Assembly (NCBI GenBank): GCA_015179025.1
Contig: WHUX01000208.1
Location: 1 to 64,000 of the forward strand
DNA: 64,000 nucleotides
Direction: 5' to 3'
From: Terfezia claveryi
Taxonomy: Eukaryota > Ascomycota > Pezizomycetes > Pezizales > Pezizaceae
A program made the position numbers and the translations under genes. The notes under the pieces are model-generated. The model had not been told where the DNA came from. It did no database searches and saw nothing but the letters and a program-made list of their open reading frames with translations. Positions 44,098-53,545 of the stretch are shown here, in pieces (within the stretch, counting starts at the first letter, position 1; each line of letters opens with the position of its first letter).

Positions 44098-44145
44098 GCT
44101 CCATAGGGATAGTCTACACAGGCACGACGTTTTAAGTATCAACTC

Positions 44146-44175
44146 TAGTCTGGTTGGCACTGCATGTGGCGGCAC
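44146..44175 (+). mobile_element. Tiny insertion, TAGTCTGG family, copy H (tentative)
   Basis: Starts TAGTCTGGTTGGCACTGCAT; flanking TATCAACTC and TTCAAATTC are only loosely similar. A further worn copy (TAGTCTACACAGGCACGAC) starts at 44110. Confidence 0.4.
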
Positions 44176-44246
44176 TTCAAATTCGGTATCTCCGTCTCGG
44201 CCCGAGGCAACGGTAGAGTGAATTGTGGAGAAAGGCCCAGGATGAT

Positions 44247-44271
44247 TAGTCCGGTTGCACGACCCCCCGTA
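44247..44271 (+). mobile_element. Tiny insertion, TAGTCTGG family, copy I
   Basis: 25 bp, TAGTCCGGTTGCACGACCCC then CCGTA, exactly between two copies of CAGGATGAT (44238-44246, 44272-44280). Confidence 0.75.
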
Positions 44272-44643
44272 CAGGATGATATAAAATATAAATGTATGAA
44301 TCTATATATGAATGGCAGTATATTCGAGGTTTTATAAGGGTCCGGCTCAAGCAGACTACGTACGGGTGTTGTGGAGCCCCCCTCATATTATCCCCCTGCA
44401 TACCGGCATCCAGTATATGAAAGATCTACAATAGGGGGTAATCAAGGATCCAAGTTAGTTTGGATTCGATTACCCCATATTCATAAACTAAGTTGAAACA
44501 TGGTTTGGTTGCTATGTCATACGCAACTATCGCAACCACGCCCCGAACATCAGAAAAAGCTCAGATTCTAGAGGATATGATGCTGTAGTTGAGACCGCAG
44601 CATGTTCCTATTTACTGGCATCAGATGAGGCAGAAGAGGAAGA

Positions 44644-44895
44644 CAAGAGGAAGAAATCGAAGAGGAGCATATTCAGAACATCCTTGCAGAACAAGAAATC
44701 ATTGCCGCCCACCGCTATCTTTCCCATGATACTAGGGCTGGTAGGCAAGACATTGATGTCACTGATGTCTATATTTCTGAATACCCTGAGACTGCGTTCC
44801 TTGCCTTATTTCACATGCATCGTGCGTCCTTCTGGCAGCCTGTTGAGCAAGCTGGTATAGGGGGCTTGGATGCTATGGATTCTGTGAGAGAATAA
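44644..44895 (+). pseudogene. N-terminal fragment of a Harbinger-type nuclease
   Basis: Frame reads QEEEIEEEHIQNILAEQEII, AAHRYLSHDTRAGRQDIDVT and YPETAFLALFHMHRASFWQP before stopping at 44893-44895. The final F/HMHRASFWxL segment resembles the entry to the HARBI1/PIF nuclease (FRM..xFxxL). No catalytic D-D-E residues remain because the downstream part has been replaced by the 3' end of the opposing gene. Confidence 0.5.
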
Positions 44896-45308
44896 CAGAT
44901 ACATTCGGACGTAAACCCATATCTCCTCCAAACGCCAAAAGAAAGGGCATCTCCGCTCCAATACCTCATTGATAGACTGCTCATTATCCTCAGATCTAAC
45001 CCCCCATCCTGAACGTGTTTGCATTGCCTTTGCACCCTTCCAAGCTTTCTTCTTATTGCCCATTTTTCCAGAAATTCTTTTGATCGTAAGGTGGTCTTGA
45101 TTTGCAAATGCTTGCTCCTTAACTTCTTTATGCCATGCAACCTGCTTGCCTTACAGTTGTTCTTGATTATCCTCCATCCAAGCTGCTCAACCTCCTCTCG
45201 GGTCCATGGTCGTGGAGTTGTTGTATTCTGACATATTGTGGTGTTCTGTATTTTTGCGTGTTCGGTATATTTGAAGTTGAGTTTGTGGTAGCTTGTGGTC
45301 TCTGTCAT
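44811..45308 (-). pseudogene. Myb/SANT-like DNA-binding protein of the Harbinger relic
   Basis: Minus-strand frame from ATG 45308 contains TPRPWTREEVEQLGWRIIKN, a Myb/SANT-like start (W..EE...L), then a change of frame near 45060 to GNKKKAWKGAKAMQTRSGWG and NEQSINEVLERRCPFFWRLE. Both frames together give a plausible single protein, so a frameshift has occurred. In Harbinger elements such a protein binds the element ends and brings in the nuclease. It overlaps the nuclease fragment tail-to-tail. Confidence 0.5.
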
Positions 45309-45564
45309 ATTTGTGGTGTTGCAAATGCTGGAACTTGGAACTCGGAAATTGGAACTCAGAACCAGAGGATACCGACCTTACTTCAGGTTATGGAACTTCA
45401 AGTGACGATATCCACCATGGAACTTGGCCAATAATGGTGTTCGCCAAGTGCTCCAAGTTGTGACACTTGAAAACGTTGTGCATGAACCAAGTTTGGATTT
45501 AATTATCCTAATAGTTTGGATTTGATTACTCCTAATATACAGTACATTAATATGATATAGTGGT

Positions 45565-45645
45565 ACCGGTAGCTCAGTAGATCCGGGACGTTTTTGATTA
45601 AGGTAAATGCCGACCTATGGGGAACCTTCTTTGGTTTGAATCCCC
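45565..45645 (+). other. tRNA-like A and B boxes (possible SINE head or tRNA relic)
   Basis: GGTAGCTCAGTAGATCCGGG (from 45567) fits an RNA polymerase III A box/D-arm, and TTTGGTTTGAATCCCC (about 45630) fits a B box/T-arm. The intervening sequence cannot be folded by me into a full cloverleaf and the T-stem pairs poorly, so it is not an ordinary tRNA gene. Confidence 0.3.
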
Positions 45646-45649
45646 TTCT

Positions 45650-47260
45650 ATGTATGTACCTACGCATAGCCTATGCAAACCACGGCTCTCGCCCCTAAAA
45701 TCTAATCTGATAAGTCGAATTGAGCCTGCCATATTTTGGCTTATAGCATGCATTTATCGGGATATCAAGAGGATCTATTCTACAAGGTGGAACTTGGAAG
45801 AAGAACATAGCGGACGGCCTCTCTAAATTAGATATAGATGAGCATATACATGTACAAATTCATGCGAATTCAAAACACGGCAATTGTCAACTGGACGAGA
45901 TCATTTGCACCATCCACTCACATAATCATGTTCCTATGAATAACAGCCCCCTAAAGGCTCAATTCCGGTAGGTGAGCCAAGTACCAGTAGCCCACGTCGA
46001 TGATGAACTCCCATTCCCAGTATCCGGCTCCTCACGGGTGGTATTTCCGCCTCCACAAGGTAGGAACAGTCTCAGATTATACTGTTTATGTGCTCGAATA
46101 CGGATAGATTGGTTCGATCTGTTGCTGCATCCCCAGATAAAGTGCTGGTGCAAGCAGCTACAAATTATGTACTACCTTTATGTATGTATTACGTAACGAG
46201 TACCATCAATTCCACCTGGAGATGGAGATTGCCCAGACCCGAGACTGGAGATGCTTTCGTTCCTGGAGTCTTGCAATCTCACACTCGGAGTATGTACAAC
46301 CTGGGCAGGCTTCAGCATTTTTTTCTTACTGTAACTATCGCAGAAGCAAGGAAAACCTTGGGCTGACTGACAGGTGCTGAGATTTTGGCCACTTCAGCCT
46401 ACTGAAACCTCGCCAGCCCAACCCTCAGCTGTGACTCTCCACTGGGCCTCGATACCCATTGCCTCCTACAGTGCTAATTTACGTGCGACATAACGCGGAC
46501 TAAAGTTAATACATACCTCTATACCCCTATACACACCCTTATACACATCCCTCACACGCCAACGGCATCTCCACCTTAGATAGCGGCAAGAAAAGGAAAT
46601 CAAGGCGGAGACAGAGGTTGGATAGCATTAGCTGAGAAAGAAAAGCTAAAGGTACGATTCGATTTCGGTATCCGGTGTGCTGGGGCGAGGGTTGACCATC
46701 GGTGCGGTGTAGGTGCAGGAAGCAAGGCTATAAGCTCACCTCAATCACGCACCACATATAAAGTATCTTCGCAATTCTACAGCAGACTCAAGAGTCTAGC
46801 ATCTAGAAGGAAAGCGATAGGACAACCTAAACTTCGACGCAGGGCTAGTCTGGTTACGCAGACATAGTATCACCCGGAAAAGAGAAGAGAGAAAAGCTGG
46901 TTAGCTTTGGGCCTGGACTGTTTGTTCCTCACTGGAGGTGACTCGTTGATACTGTGACCGCTTTGTGTTATCGCAATTTTGCCCGACGCCGTGCAGCGTC
47001 GAATCTATCTTCCTTCATCTCAGCAAATTAAAACAAGGTATCATCAGTCTCGGGCCCGGTACCACCCTCCCCCGTATCCCTCGGCAGTGAGGAGACTTCA
47101 CACACCCAACAGTATCTCGATTAGATAGACGCCGTACACTTGGAGGATATATAGAGGGCTCCTGCACACGCAGAGACATACATCCTTACAAATTCTTTAT
47201 TCCCTATACTGGGCCAAAAGCTTTCATCCTATAGATTCTATATCTCTGACAGTCAGTCTA
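45650..47260. other. Spacer and promoter of the zinc transporter gene
   Basis: No gene is supported; a copy of the TAGTCTGGTT motif starts at 46846. The 5' flank contains ATATATAGAGG at about 47147, a possible TATA region about 110 bp before the ATG. Confidence 0.35.
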
Positions 47261-47262
47261 TC

Positions 47263-49010
47263 ATGCCGATGTCACGTTCTGCAAGGATAGTGACGCTGCT
47301 GGTCATTGACTCCATGTTCTTCCTCTTGGAGATCATTGTGGGTTATGCCGTGCATTCATTGGCTTTGGTAGCTGACTCTTTCCATATGTTGAATGATGTC
47401 TTCTCGTTGTTGGTAGCACTGTGGGCCATAAAGCTCAGCAGACAAAAGAGTACCTCGAGCTATACGTATGGGGTGAGTTCCTCTATTCTCAGTCATGCAA
47501 GCATCTTAATTGACTCCCCATCGTATAGTGGCAACGTGCAGAAGTGCTTGGGGCCCTCACCAACGGTGTCTTCCTTCTTGCCCTCTGCTTGACCATTTTC
47601 CTTGAAGCTATCCAACGTTTCTTTGAGCCCCAGGTCATTAAGAATCCCGTTCTAATCTTAATTGTGGGGTCCTGTGGTTTGGCAAGCAATATCGTTGGGA
47701 TTGCGCTATTCCATGATCATGGACATGCACACGGTGCTAAGGCCGAGCATGGTCATACGCATGGCGATGCGGAGACAGGGTATGCTGGACAGGAACATGA
47801 ACACGAGCATACTAACCAACACAGGCATCGTCACTCTGATATACTTGATGAGGAGGGGCCGATAGAAGAAATTCTTCCAGAGGCAGTCGTTGCGAGGACA
47901 GTTTCGGCAAGAAGCAGGCTTCATGGCGTTGGGACACCTCCACCTTCAGCTGGTCGTGGAAGGGCAGGCGTGCCTCCTAGTCCATTTACAATGGCGAGAA
48001 TGAGCGGTGAGTATTCCCCCAGCCCCACAAACCATGGACATGAACACAGGCACGCGAGCAGGGAGTCAAGGCAAAGGCAGTTTGCGGACCCAGAGACCAG
48101 TATCCATGTCCACCCTGCCCAGAACAGGCAAGAAATTATGGATGCCGCGCTTCGTTCTGATCAGGAGGACGAGGATACTGCCGAGTCGGGCGAACGAACT
48201 CCACTCCTCACCCCGGAGAGACGTGCTGATGTTCGCGGCCATGGCGCTACAGGACGTAAACGCAAGACGTCTACGTCAGGGCATTCACATCACCACCACG
48301 CACAGCCAGAACATACAGCTAAAAAGGGAGGACATAGTCAAGACCTCAACATGCATGGTGTGTTCTTGCACGTCATGGGTGACGCTCTTGGTAACATTGG
48401 TGTCATTGCTACTGCATTGTTCATCTGGAAGACGGACTTCCAGTGGAGATTTTACAGTGATCCTGTAGTTTCTCTGCTCATCACGGGGGTCATCTTTGCC
48501 TCCGCATTGCCACTAGTCAAATCCGCCTCCAAGATTCTCTTACAAGCCGTCCCGAAGGGTATCCCATTAGAGCAGGTGAAGGAGGATATTATCAGCATTA
48601 AGGGCGTGGTTAGCGTTCATGAATTGCACGTCTGGCAACTAAGTGACGTCAAGCTAATTGCCTCTCTACACATCCAAGTCGCTTTTGATCCTGAGGAAGA
48701 AGCTGGGGGAACGGATGGTGGACGGTACATGAAGCTCGCGCGGGAGATCAGGAAATGCCTCCACGCGTACGGAATTCATAGTTCCACGATTCAACCCGAG
48801 TATGTCAAGCCTGATGGAACCCGTACTGGAGTTGTGGATGTGATTAGAGATGGGGAAGACGGTGGGGATGGGAATGTAGATTCGGGGGCGAGTTCGGACA
48901 GTGATGAGAGTGAGGAGACGGAGTGTTTATTGGAGTGTGGAGATGACTGCGGGGGCGGCAAGTGCTGCGGGCCGATGGTGGTCAGGCAGGGACATAGTCA
49001 CGCTCATTAG
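47263..49010 (+). CDS. Cation-diffusion-facilitator zinc transporter (Zrc1/Cot1 type)
   Basis: Moves Zn2+ (and Co2+) out of the cytosol, in fungi typically into the vacuole, in exchange for protons. Exons 47263-47472 and 47529-49010 with a 56-nt intron (GTGAGT...TATAG); 563 residues. TM1 starts at about residue 9; TM2 includes SLALVADSFHMLNDVFSLL with the metal-site His and Asp. The first His-rich loop follows TM4 (FHDHGHAHGAKAEHGHTHGD, near 150-190) and a second precedes TM5 (TSGHSHHHHAQPEH near 275). TM5 has HVMGDALGNIGVIA, the partner half of the zinc site. A cytosolic C-terminal domain (SVHELHVWQL) is present, then an acidic, Cys-rich tail (ECGDDCGGGKCCGP) and HGHSHAH-like end, an unusual addition that could bind metal. 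Confidence 0.93.
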
Positions 49011-49625
49011 GAGCAGGCGGGAAAGTTGAGGATGGTTGTATTTGGCGGGGTGTGGAGGAGAAGAGATAATATAGAGGAGGCCCACAGTGCTGTTGTTATG
49101 TCATACATAGAAAGTTGCCTTGTATTACGGGGGCTTGTGGGTCAAGATTGGGTTTCTTTTTGCTCTCTCTTAGATATTCTTCTTTCCATAATATCTTCTC
49201 CTGATGGTGAAGTGGCCTGGCTTTTCTCACTACTTTGATATATAACTACTTATGCCTTGATGATATGGGATCGATCCAACATGGAATTGTTCATCAGAAT
49301 TTTTGATCATGCAGGTCGTGGCATTATATGTACTCACATTCTCTATGTATCGCAAGTAAATTACCCCCATGTAATCGTGTACCTGCATACAAACGATGCA
49401 GTCGTTCAGTGCAGCCAGCACCAAATGCCGTCCTGAGTCAAGGATTCAACTTCCTCTCTCAATTCATTCATTCTTCCCCATCATTCTTCTTCGACCTCTC
49501 GTTCAAATAACTAAAGTCTATTGAAGCTAAACAGCTCCCCAATTCGCCCGCACCCCAATCCAACTAACAATCTCCAGTCAGCTACACCCCCCCGACTTGT
49601 CTCCCTCGCCCACCATCGCTCACAC
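49011..49625. other. Spacer between two same-strand genes
   Basis: 3' flank of the transporter and promoter of the DHHC gene; no gene is seen. Confidence 0.45.
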
Positions 49626-50920
49626 ATGGCCATAACCGTGACCCCCCTAATCTCCCGGCTCCTCGTCGTTTTCGTCTGCATCTTAATCTTGTCCCTCGCC
49701 TATCCTACACAATACGTCTTCCTCCACCCCTACAACCGCCTCTACGCGCCCTGGTGGACAGGATTGCATACGCTCTGGTTCAACTTCTGCGTGCTTAGTA
49801 TCTGGATTAGTTATGCGAGGAGTGTAGGTACTGATCCTGGGGGATTGCCGGGGGGCAAGGATGGAGTGGGGTTGTGGGTACCTGATGGGGCGGATGAGCT
49901 TGGGAATGGGGACAAGAGGGAGGAGGATGTGGGGAGAATGAAGACAGGGAAGTTATGGGGGAAGGGAGTGGGGAGGTGGTGTAAGAAATGTGAGGCGTGG
50001 AAGCCACCGAGGTGCCATCATTGTAGGAAGTGTGGGAGGTGTGTTTTGAGGATGGATCATCATTGTGGGTGTATATTTTCTCTGGTTTTTTTTTATTTTT
50101 TATGGGCCTGGAAGCGGAGGGAGCACAGGGGGCGTATGAGGTTAATTTTCTACAAATCTCAAGGAAAACAATCCTCCCGATCCCGACCCGATATCTCCAT
50201 GACCCCACCAATTGCCGTGTCCATATCACTACCATTTCTGGTGCCCCCGTTGATCTCGACCCACATAGCTAAATAACAAGAACTCTCCTCCCTATCTGCT
50301 CCCACTAACTACCACCTCTCCATCACAAACAACAGGTCCCTGGACAAACAATTGCGTCGGGTACCAAAATCTGCCTCACTTCCTCCGCTTCCTCTGCTAC
50401 GCAACATACACCACCCTCTACCTCGAATACCACCTCGTTAAAATCTGTCTCGAGCTCTGGGATCTTCCATCTGTACCCAACCCCAAGCCTTGTTCCTCCA
50501 AACACAAACCTCACTAATCTGCGTTTACCCCAGAGCTACTCCCCCCAAATCACCTCCCTAACCTATCTAATCATCACCATCCTCGTCAACACTCTCACAG
50601 CCTTCTCTCTGACGCTCTTAACTTTACGCACCTTGCACAGCACCGCCCAGGGCACAACCACAATCGAAGAGTGGGAAAAGGCGAGACACGCGAGCTTGGT
50701 TCGGAGGAAGGTGGTGAAGAGGGTTGTGTTTCCGTGGGATATTGGGATTTGGGAGAACCTGATTGAGGCGATGGGAGGTGGGAATTGGTGGTTATGGTGG
50801 TGGGTGGGGGCGAAAACGAGGAAGGTGTGGAAGAAGAGGATGGGGAAGCGAGGGAAGAATGTAAGTGGAGGTGGAAATGGGGGGAGTGGGATTGGGAGAG
50901 GGACGGAGGTGGAGGTGTGA
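49626..50920 (+). CDS. DHHC-type protein S-palmitoyltransferase (Pfa4-like)
   Basis: Adds palmitate to Cys residues of membrane proteins; Pfa4 acts in the ER on chitin synthase Chs3. Exons 49626-50064, 50336-50472, 50534-50920; introns of 271 nt (GTGGGT...ACAG) and 61 nt (GTACCC...CCAG). Four hydrophobic helices: RLLVVFVCILILSLAYP, a second near residue 45, and two after the active site. The Cys-rich domain reads WCKKCEAWKPPRCHHCRKCG and [20 protein letters not shown], with the Asp-His-His-Cys split by intron 1 inside the Cys codon. The three-exon model gives 320 residues, shorter than usual (about 400). Downstream in another frame RWEVNGFE (50917-50944), a Pfa4 C-terminal signature, suggests a further 38-nt intron (50861-50898) or a frameshift; the true 3' end is uncertain. 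Confidence 0.85.
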
Positions 50921-51069
50921 GGTGGGAAGTTAACGGGTTTGAAGGTATGTTGATCGTTGTTTTCCTGGCTTGCGGTCTTTGTTTTTTTTTCTGTGGGATC
51001 TTGTTATTTTGTGCGGAGGAAATTGAGCGTCGTTATATACCCCCACCCCACCCGGACTGCCCTGGTTAG

Positions 51070-52890
51070 TACGAAGCAGCAACCACTTGTTGGCATAAAA
51101 CGGCACCATTCAAGCCGACTCCAGCCGACTCCAGCACAAATCCACGACTCCTCTACAAAAGTCTGCTACCCGGCTTCATCCAGACATTTGGAAAAGGAAT
51201 GAAGTCCCCTGGGATATCCCAGGGAACTCTGGCGGCCCATCATCCACAAATATGTGCATTCCTAATCAGCATTCAATACCGCCTTCAGTATTAATACCTC
51301 TGGAAGCCGTTGAGAGTATTCAATTCCAATGTACCAGTCGATTTCAGGTCAGAGTCCTTCGCCTAGCAGAAGCGCCAACTCAACAACCGTCAATCACCAC
51401 AATCATCCAATTAAACTCAGGCTGCCCCATGCGATCACCATCTGCTTCCGGCCCAGACTAGTCAAGCTTCCGGTTGTGTGGGCAAAGCAATCCTGTACTG
51501 CATCTCCCACCCAGTAAAAGCTGATCCAACCTTCTCCTGGAACCCCGAAATACTTTCACGACGCTCACCCTCCCCCTCCGGAACTCAATTTGCATCACCC
51601 TTCCCACCACCACTCCGCCCTCAGGTCCCTAGCCAGCCTCAGCATTGGTCCTCATACGTCTCATCCCACCTGCATCAGCTGTCGAAGGCCGAACCCGCCC
51701 TATACGCCCTCCTTTGTTGGTTCGGCTATCGCTTATTGATATTTCCCGTGGAGTTATCCCATGGTTGGGTGTCGTTTTCAATGGGCGATTTGTTGAATTG
51801 AAACAGTGAATCTAGCCCAGCCAAACGAAAAGAGATTCCCTGCCCTCCTCTATAACCTCCGGGCCCAAATTCCCAGTTAGTTTAGCAGAAGTCGAAGCAA
51901 AGAGACACCCTCTAGCCCAAAAGGAGAAAGAAAAGGATGGCGGTGAAAGTGGTGATATATACCAATTTACCCCCACCCCAACTTTCCACACACCCAGCTC
52001 CCCGCCCCCACATTAAAATCACATCCAGACACACATCCATGCACCACCCACCATCACAAAGAAAATGGCTCTGCTCCCGCCTATTTTTCTTGTGGGTTTT
52101 GCCGGGAAGGGGAAGTCCAGGCGCTTTGAACACCGAGTTTGGGTAATAAGCGGAGTACGGGTTGTGGAGTACTATATACCAGAGCTTACGATTTGGGAAT
52201 TTGTTAGCTGGATAGCTTGTTCGCCTAGAGGTAATATATGCTTCCGTTTGGGGCCAATGGGCCAATGGGCGGGAGGAATATGAATCAAGCGTGTATGTGG
52301 GCGGATTAGAATCGGGAGATTCAGGAGAAGAATTGGGTTGGGAGGGGGTGATAGAAGCTGGAGTGAGAAGGACGAAGCGATGCGGGAAAGGTGGGGAGTA
52401 TGATATCATGCGGACCAGGAGGGATTGTGCTGCAAGCGGGCGAGACAAGACATGCAGGTGCTCACTGGCCAGGGGATCGAAGGTGGATCGAGGATTTTGA
52501 GGTTTAGCATCTACCTAATTGACGAGTTTACGAACCCCAGCTACTTGGTTGGGCAGGGAGCAGGAGAGATGGCTCCCTGCTCACTGCCCATGGTTTATAA
52601 TTTTTTCTGTCTAGCTTGGCTTGCGAGAGTGATTGATGTCTCACGGCAGATATATGCCATTGACAGCTTTGTTGGGAGAAAATCAAGTACATCATCGTAC
52701 ATGATGGATGCATAGATTAGCGTCCGGGGAAGAGAGGTGTGGCAAGTTTAGGAGGGAGGAAATATCATGATCATCATGCATATATACAAAAACGCCTCTT
52801 CAACACCTGCTTAGACTTTTTGGGTTTTTTTTTTCTAAATCCTACTCTTCGTATATTTGTTTCTTGCCTTTTATATATTTGAGTGGGATT
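51070..52890. other. No gene supported
   Basis: Open frames such as 51912-52448 (minus) are Pro/Ser-rich and motif-free. A repeated CAGCCGACTCCAG segment lies at 51121-51134. The right part is the promoter of the gene at 52898, with TTTTATATATTT at 52869. Confidence 0.4.
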
Positions 52891-52897
52891 GAGTGGA

Positions 52898-53545
52898 ATG
52901 GGTAAAACGGGAAATCTAACTTCTGCCTGTGTGATTACAGATCCATCGACTCCATGGCCACCGCACGATCCAGAGCGCCAACCAGCAGCATTTAATTCTC
53001 GGACATTATCATCCGTAAAGACAGTTACGGCACTAGATGATAAGGAGTATGTGGCTGCGTTCCGGGAGAGACAGAAAGAGGATTTAAAGAGGTGGGGCAA
53101 GAATAGAAGGGGGGAAGAAGAAGATATGTATAATGAGAATGGGGAAGATGAGGTGCCCGGAAAGAAGCTAGAGCCCAAGGGTAGGAGTGGGTGGGATGGA
53201 ACCTGGAGGAATGAGGATGGGGCAACATTAGCGGACTATGGGGTAGATGAGGATGCGGAGGGCGGAATGGAGGCGGGAGATGAGGATGCCTCAAGGGCTT
53301 TTGAAGCTGGAGCCATGAGGGAATATCCGAGTGCGGGTCCGCCAGATGGGTATGCGAGGGTGAAGGACAGAGGAAACGAAAAAGGAAAGGTATATTCAAA
53401 TGCAAATGCGGGATGGGGCACCGGATATGATGACGATGACGAAGAAGTCAATCTGGCAGAGTTGATGAGGAGAAGGAAGCACGCTGAGAGGACACCTGAT
53501 GCCTTTGATACTGGCGCTGCGAGTCTAAATGTGTTTAGTGGGTAG
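52898..53545 (+). CDS. Hypothetical acidic, low-complexity protein
   Basis: Exon 1 is only ATGG (52898-52901), followed by a 39-nt intron (52902-52940; GTAAAA, CTAAC branch site, TTACAG) and exon 2 52941-53545, giving 202 residues beginning MDPSTPWPPHDPERQPAAFN. The intron keeps the frame and has no stop, so an unspliced form would have 13 extra residues. The protein is rich in Asp, Glu, Gly and Arg, with a likely helical segment EYVAAFRERQKEDLKRWGKN and a C-terminal DDDDEEVNLAELMRRRK. No domain is recognised; charge and composition suggest a disordered cytosolic or nuclear protein. Confidence 0.7.
   Translation: MGKTGNLTSACVITDPSTPWPPHDPERQPAAFNSRTLSSVKTVTALDDKEYVAAFRERQKEDLKRWGKNRRGEEEDMYNENGEDEVPGKKLEPKGRSGWDGTWRNEDGATLADYGVDEDAEGGMEAGDEDASRAFEAGAMREYPSAGPPDGYARVKDRGNEKGKVYSNANAGWGTGYDDDDEEVNLAELMRRRKHAERTPDAFDTGAASLNVFSG

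Larger units (their letters stand above)
44433..45533. mobile_element. PIF/Harbinger-like transposon relic, 1.1 kb
   Basis: Imperfect inverted ends (AGGGGGTAATCAAGGATCCA at the left; reversed right end AGGAGTAATCAAATCCAAAC) with AAT on both outer sides (44430-44432, 45534-45536), a 3-bp duplication as in PIF/Harbinger, though that superfamily usually duplicates TWA. Inside are a piece of a DDE-nuclease N-terminus on the plus strand and a Myb/SANT-like gene on the minus strand, the two proteins that Harbinger elements carry. The nuclease core is missing, so the element is non-autonomous. Confidence 0.55.

Noticed and set aside
44343..44375. Another TAGTCTGG-family copy (AAGCAGACTACGTACGGG)
   Set aside because: Only the last six bases agree and no flanking repeat is present.
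46088..46396. Short plus-strand frames as a gene
   Set aside because: No motif, no splice pattern and no start context.
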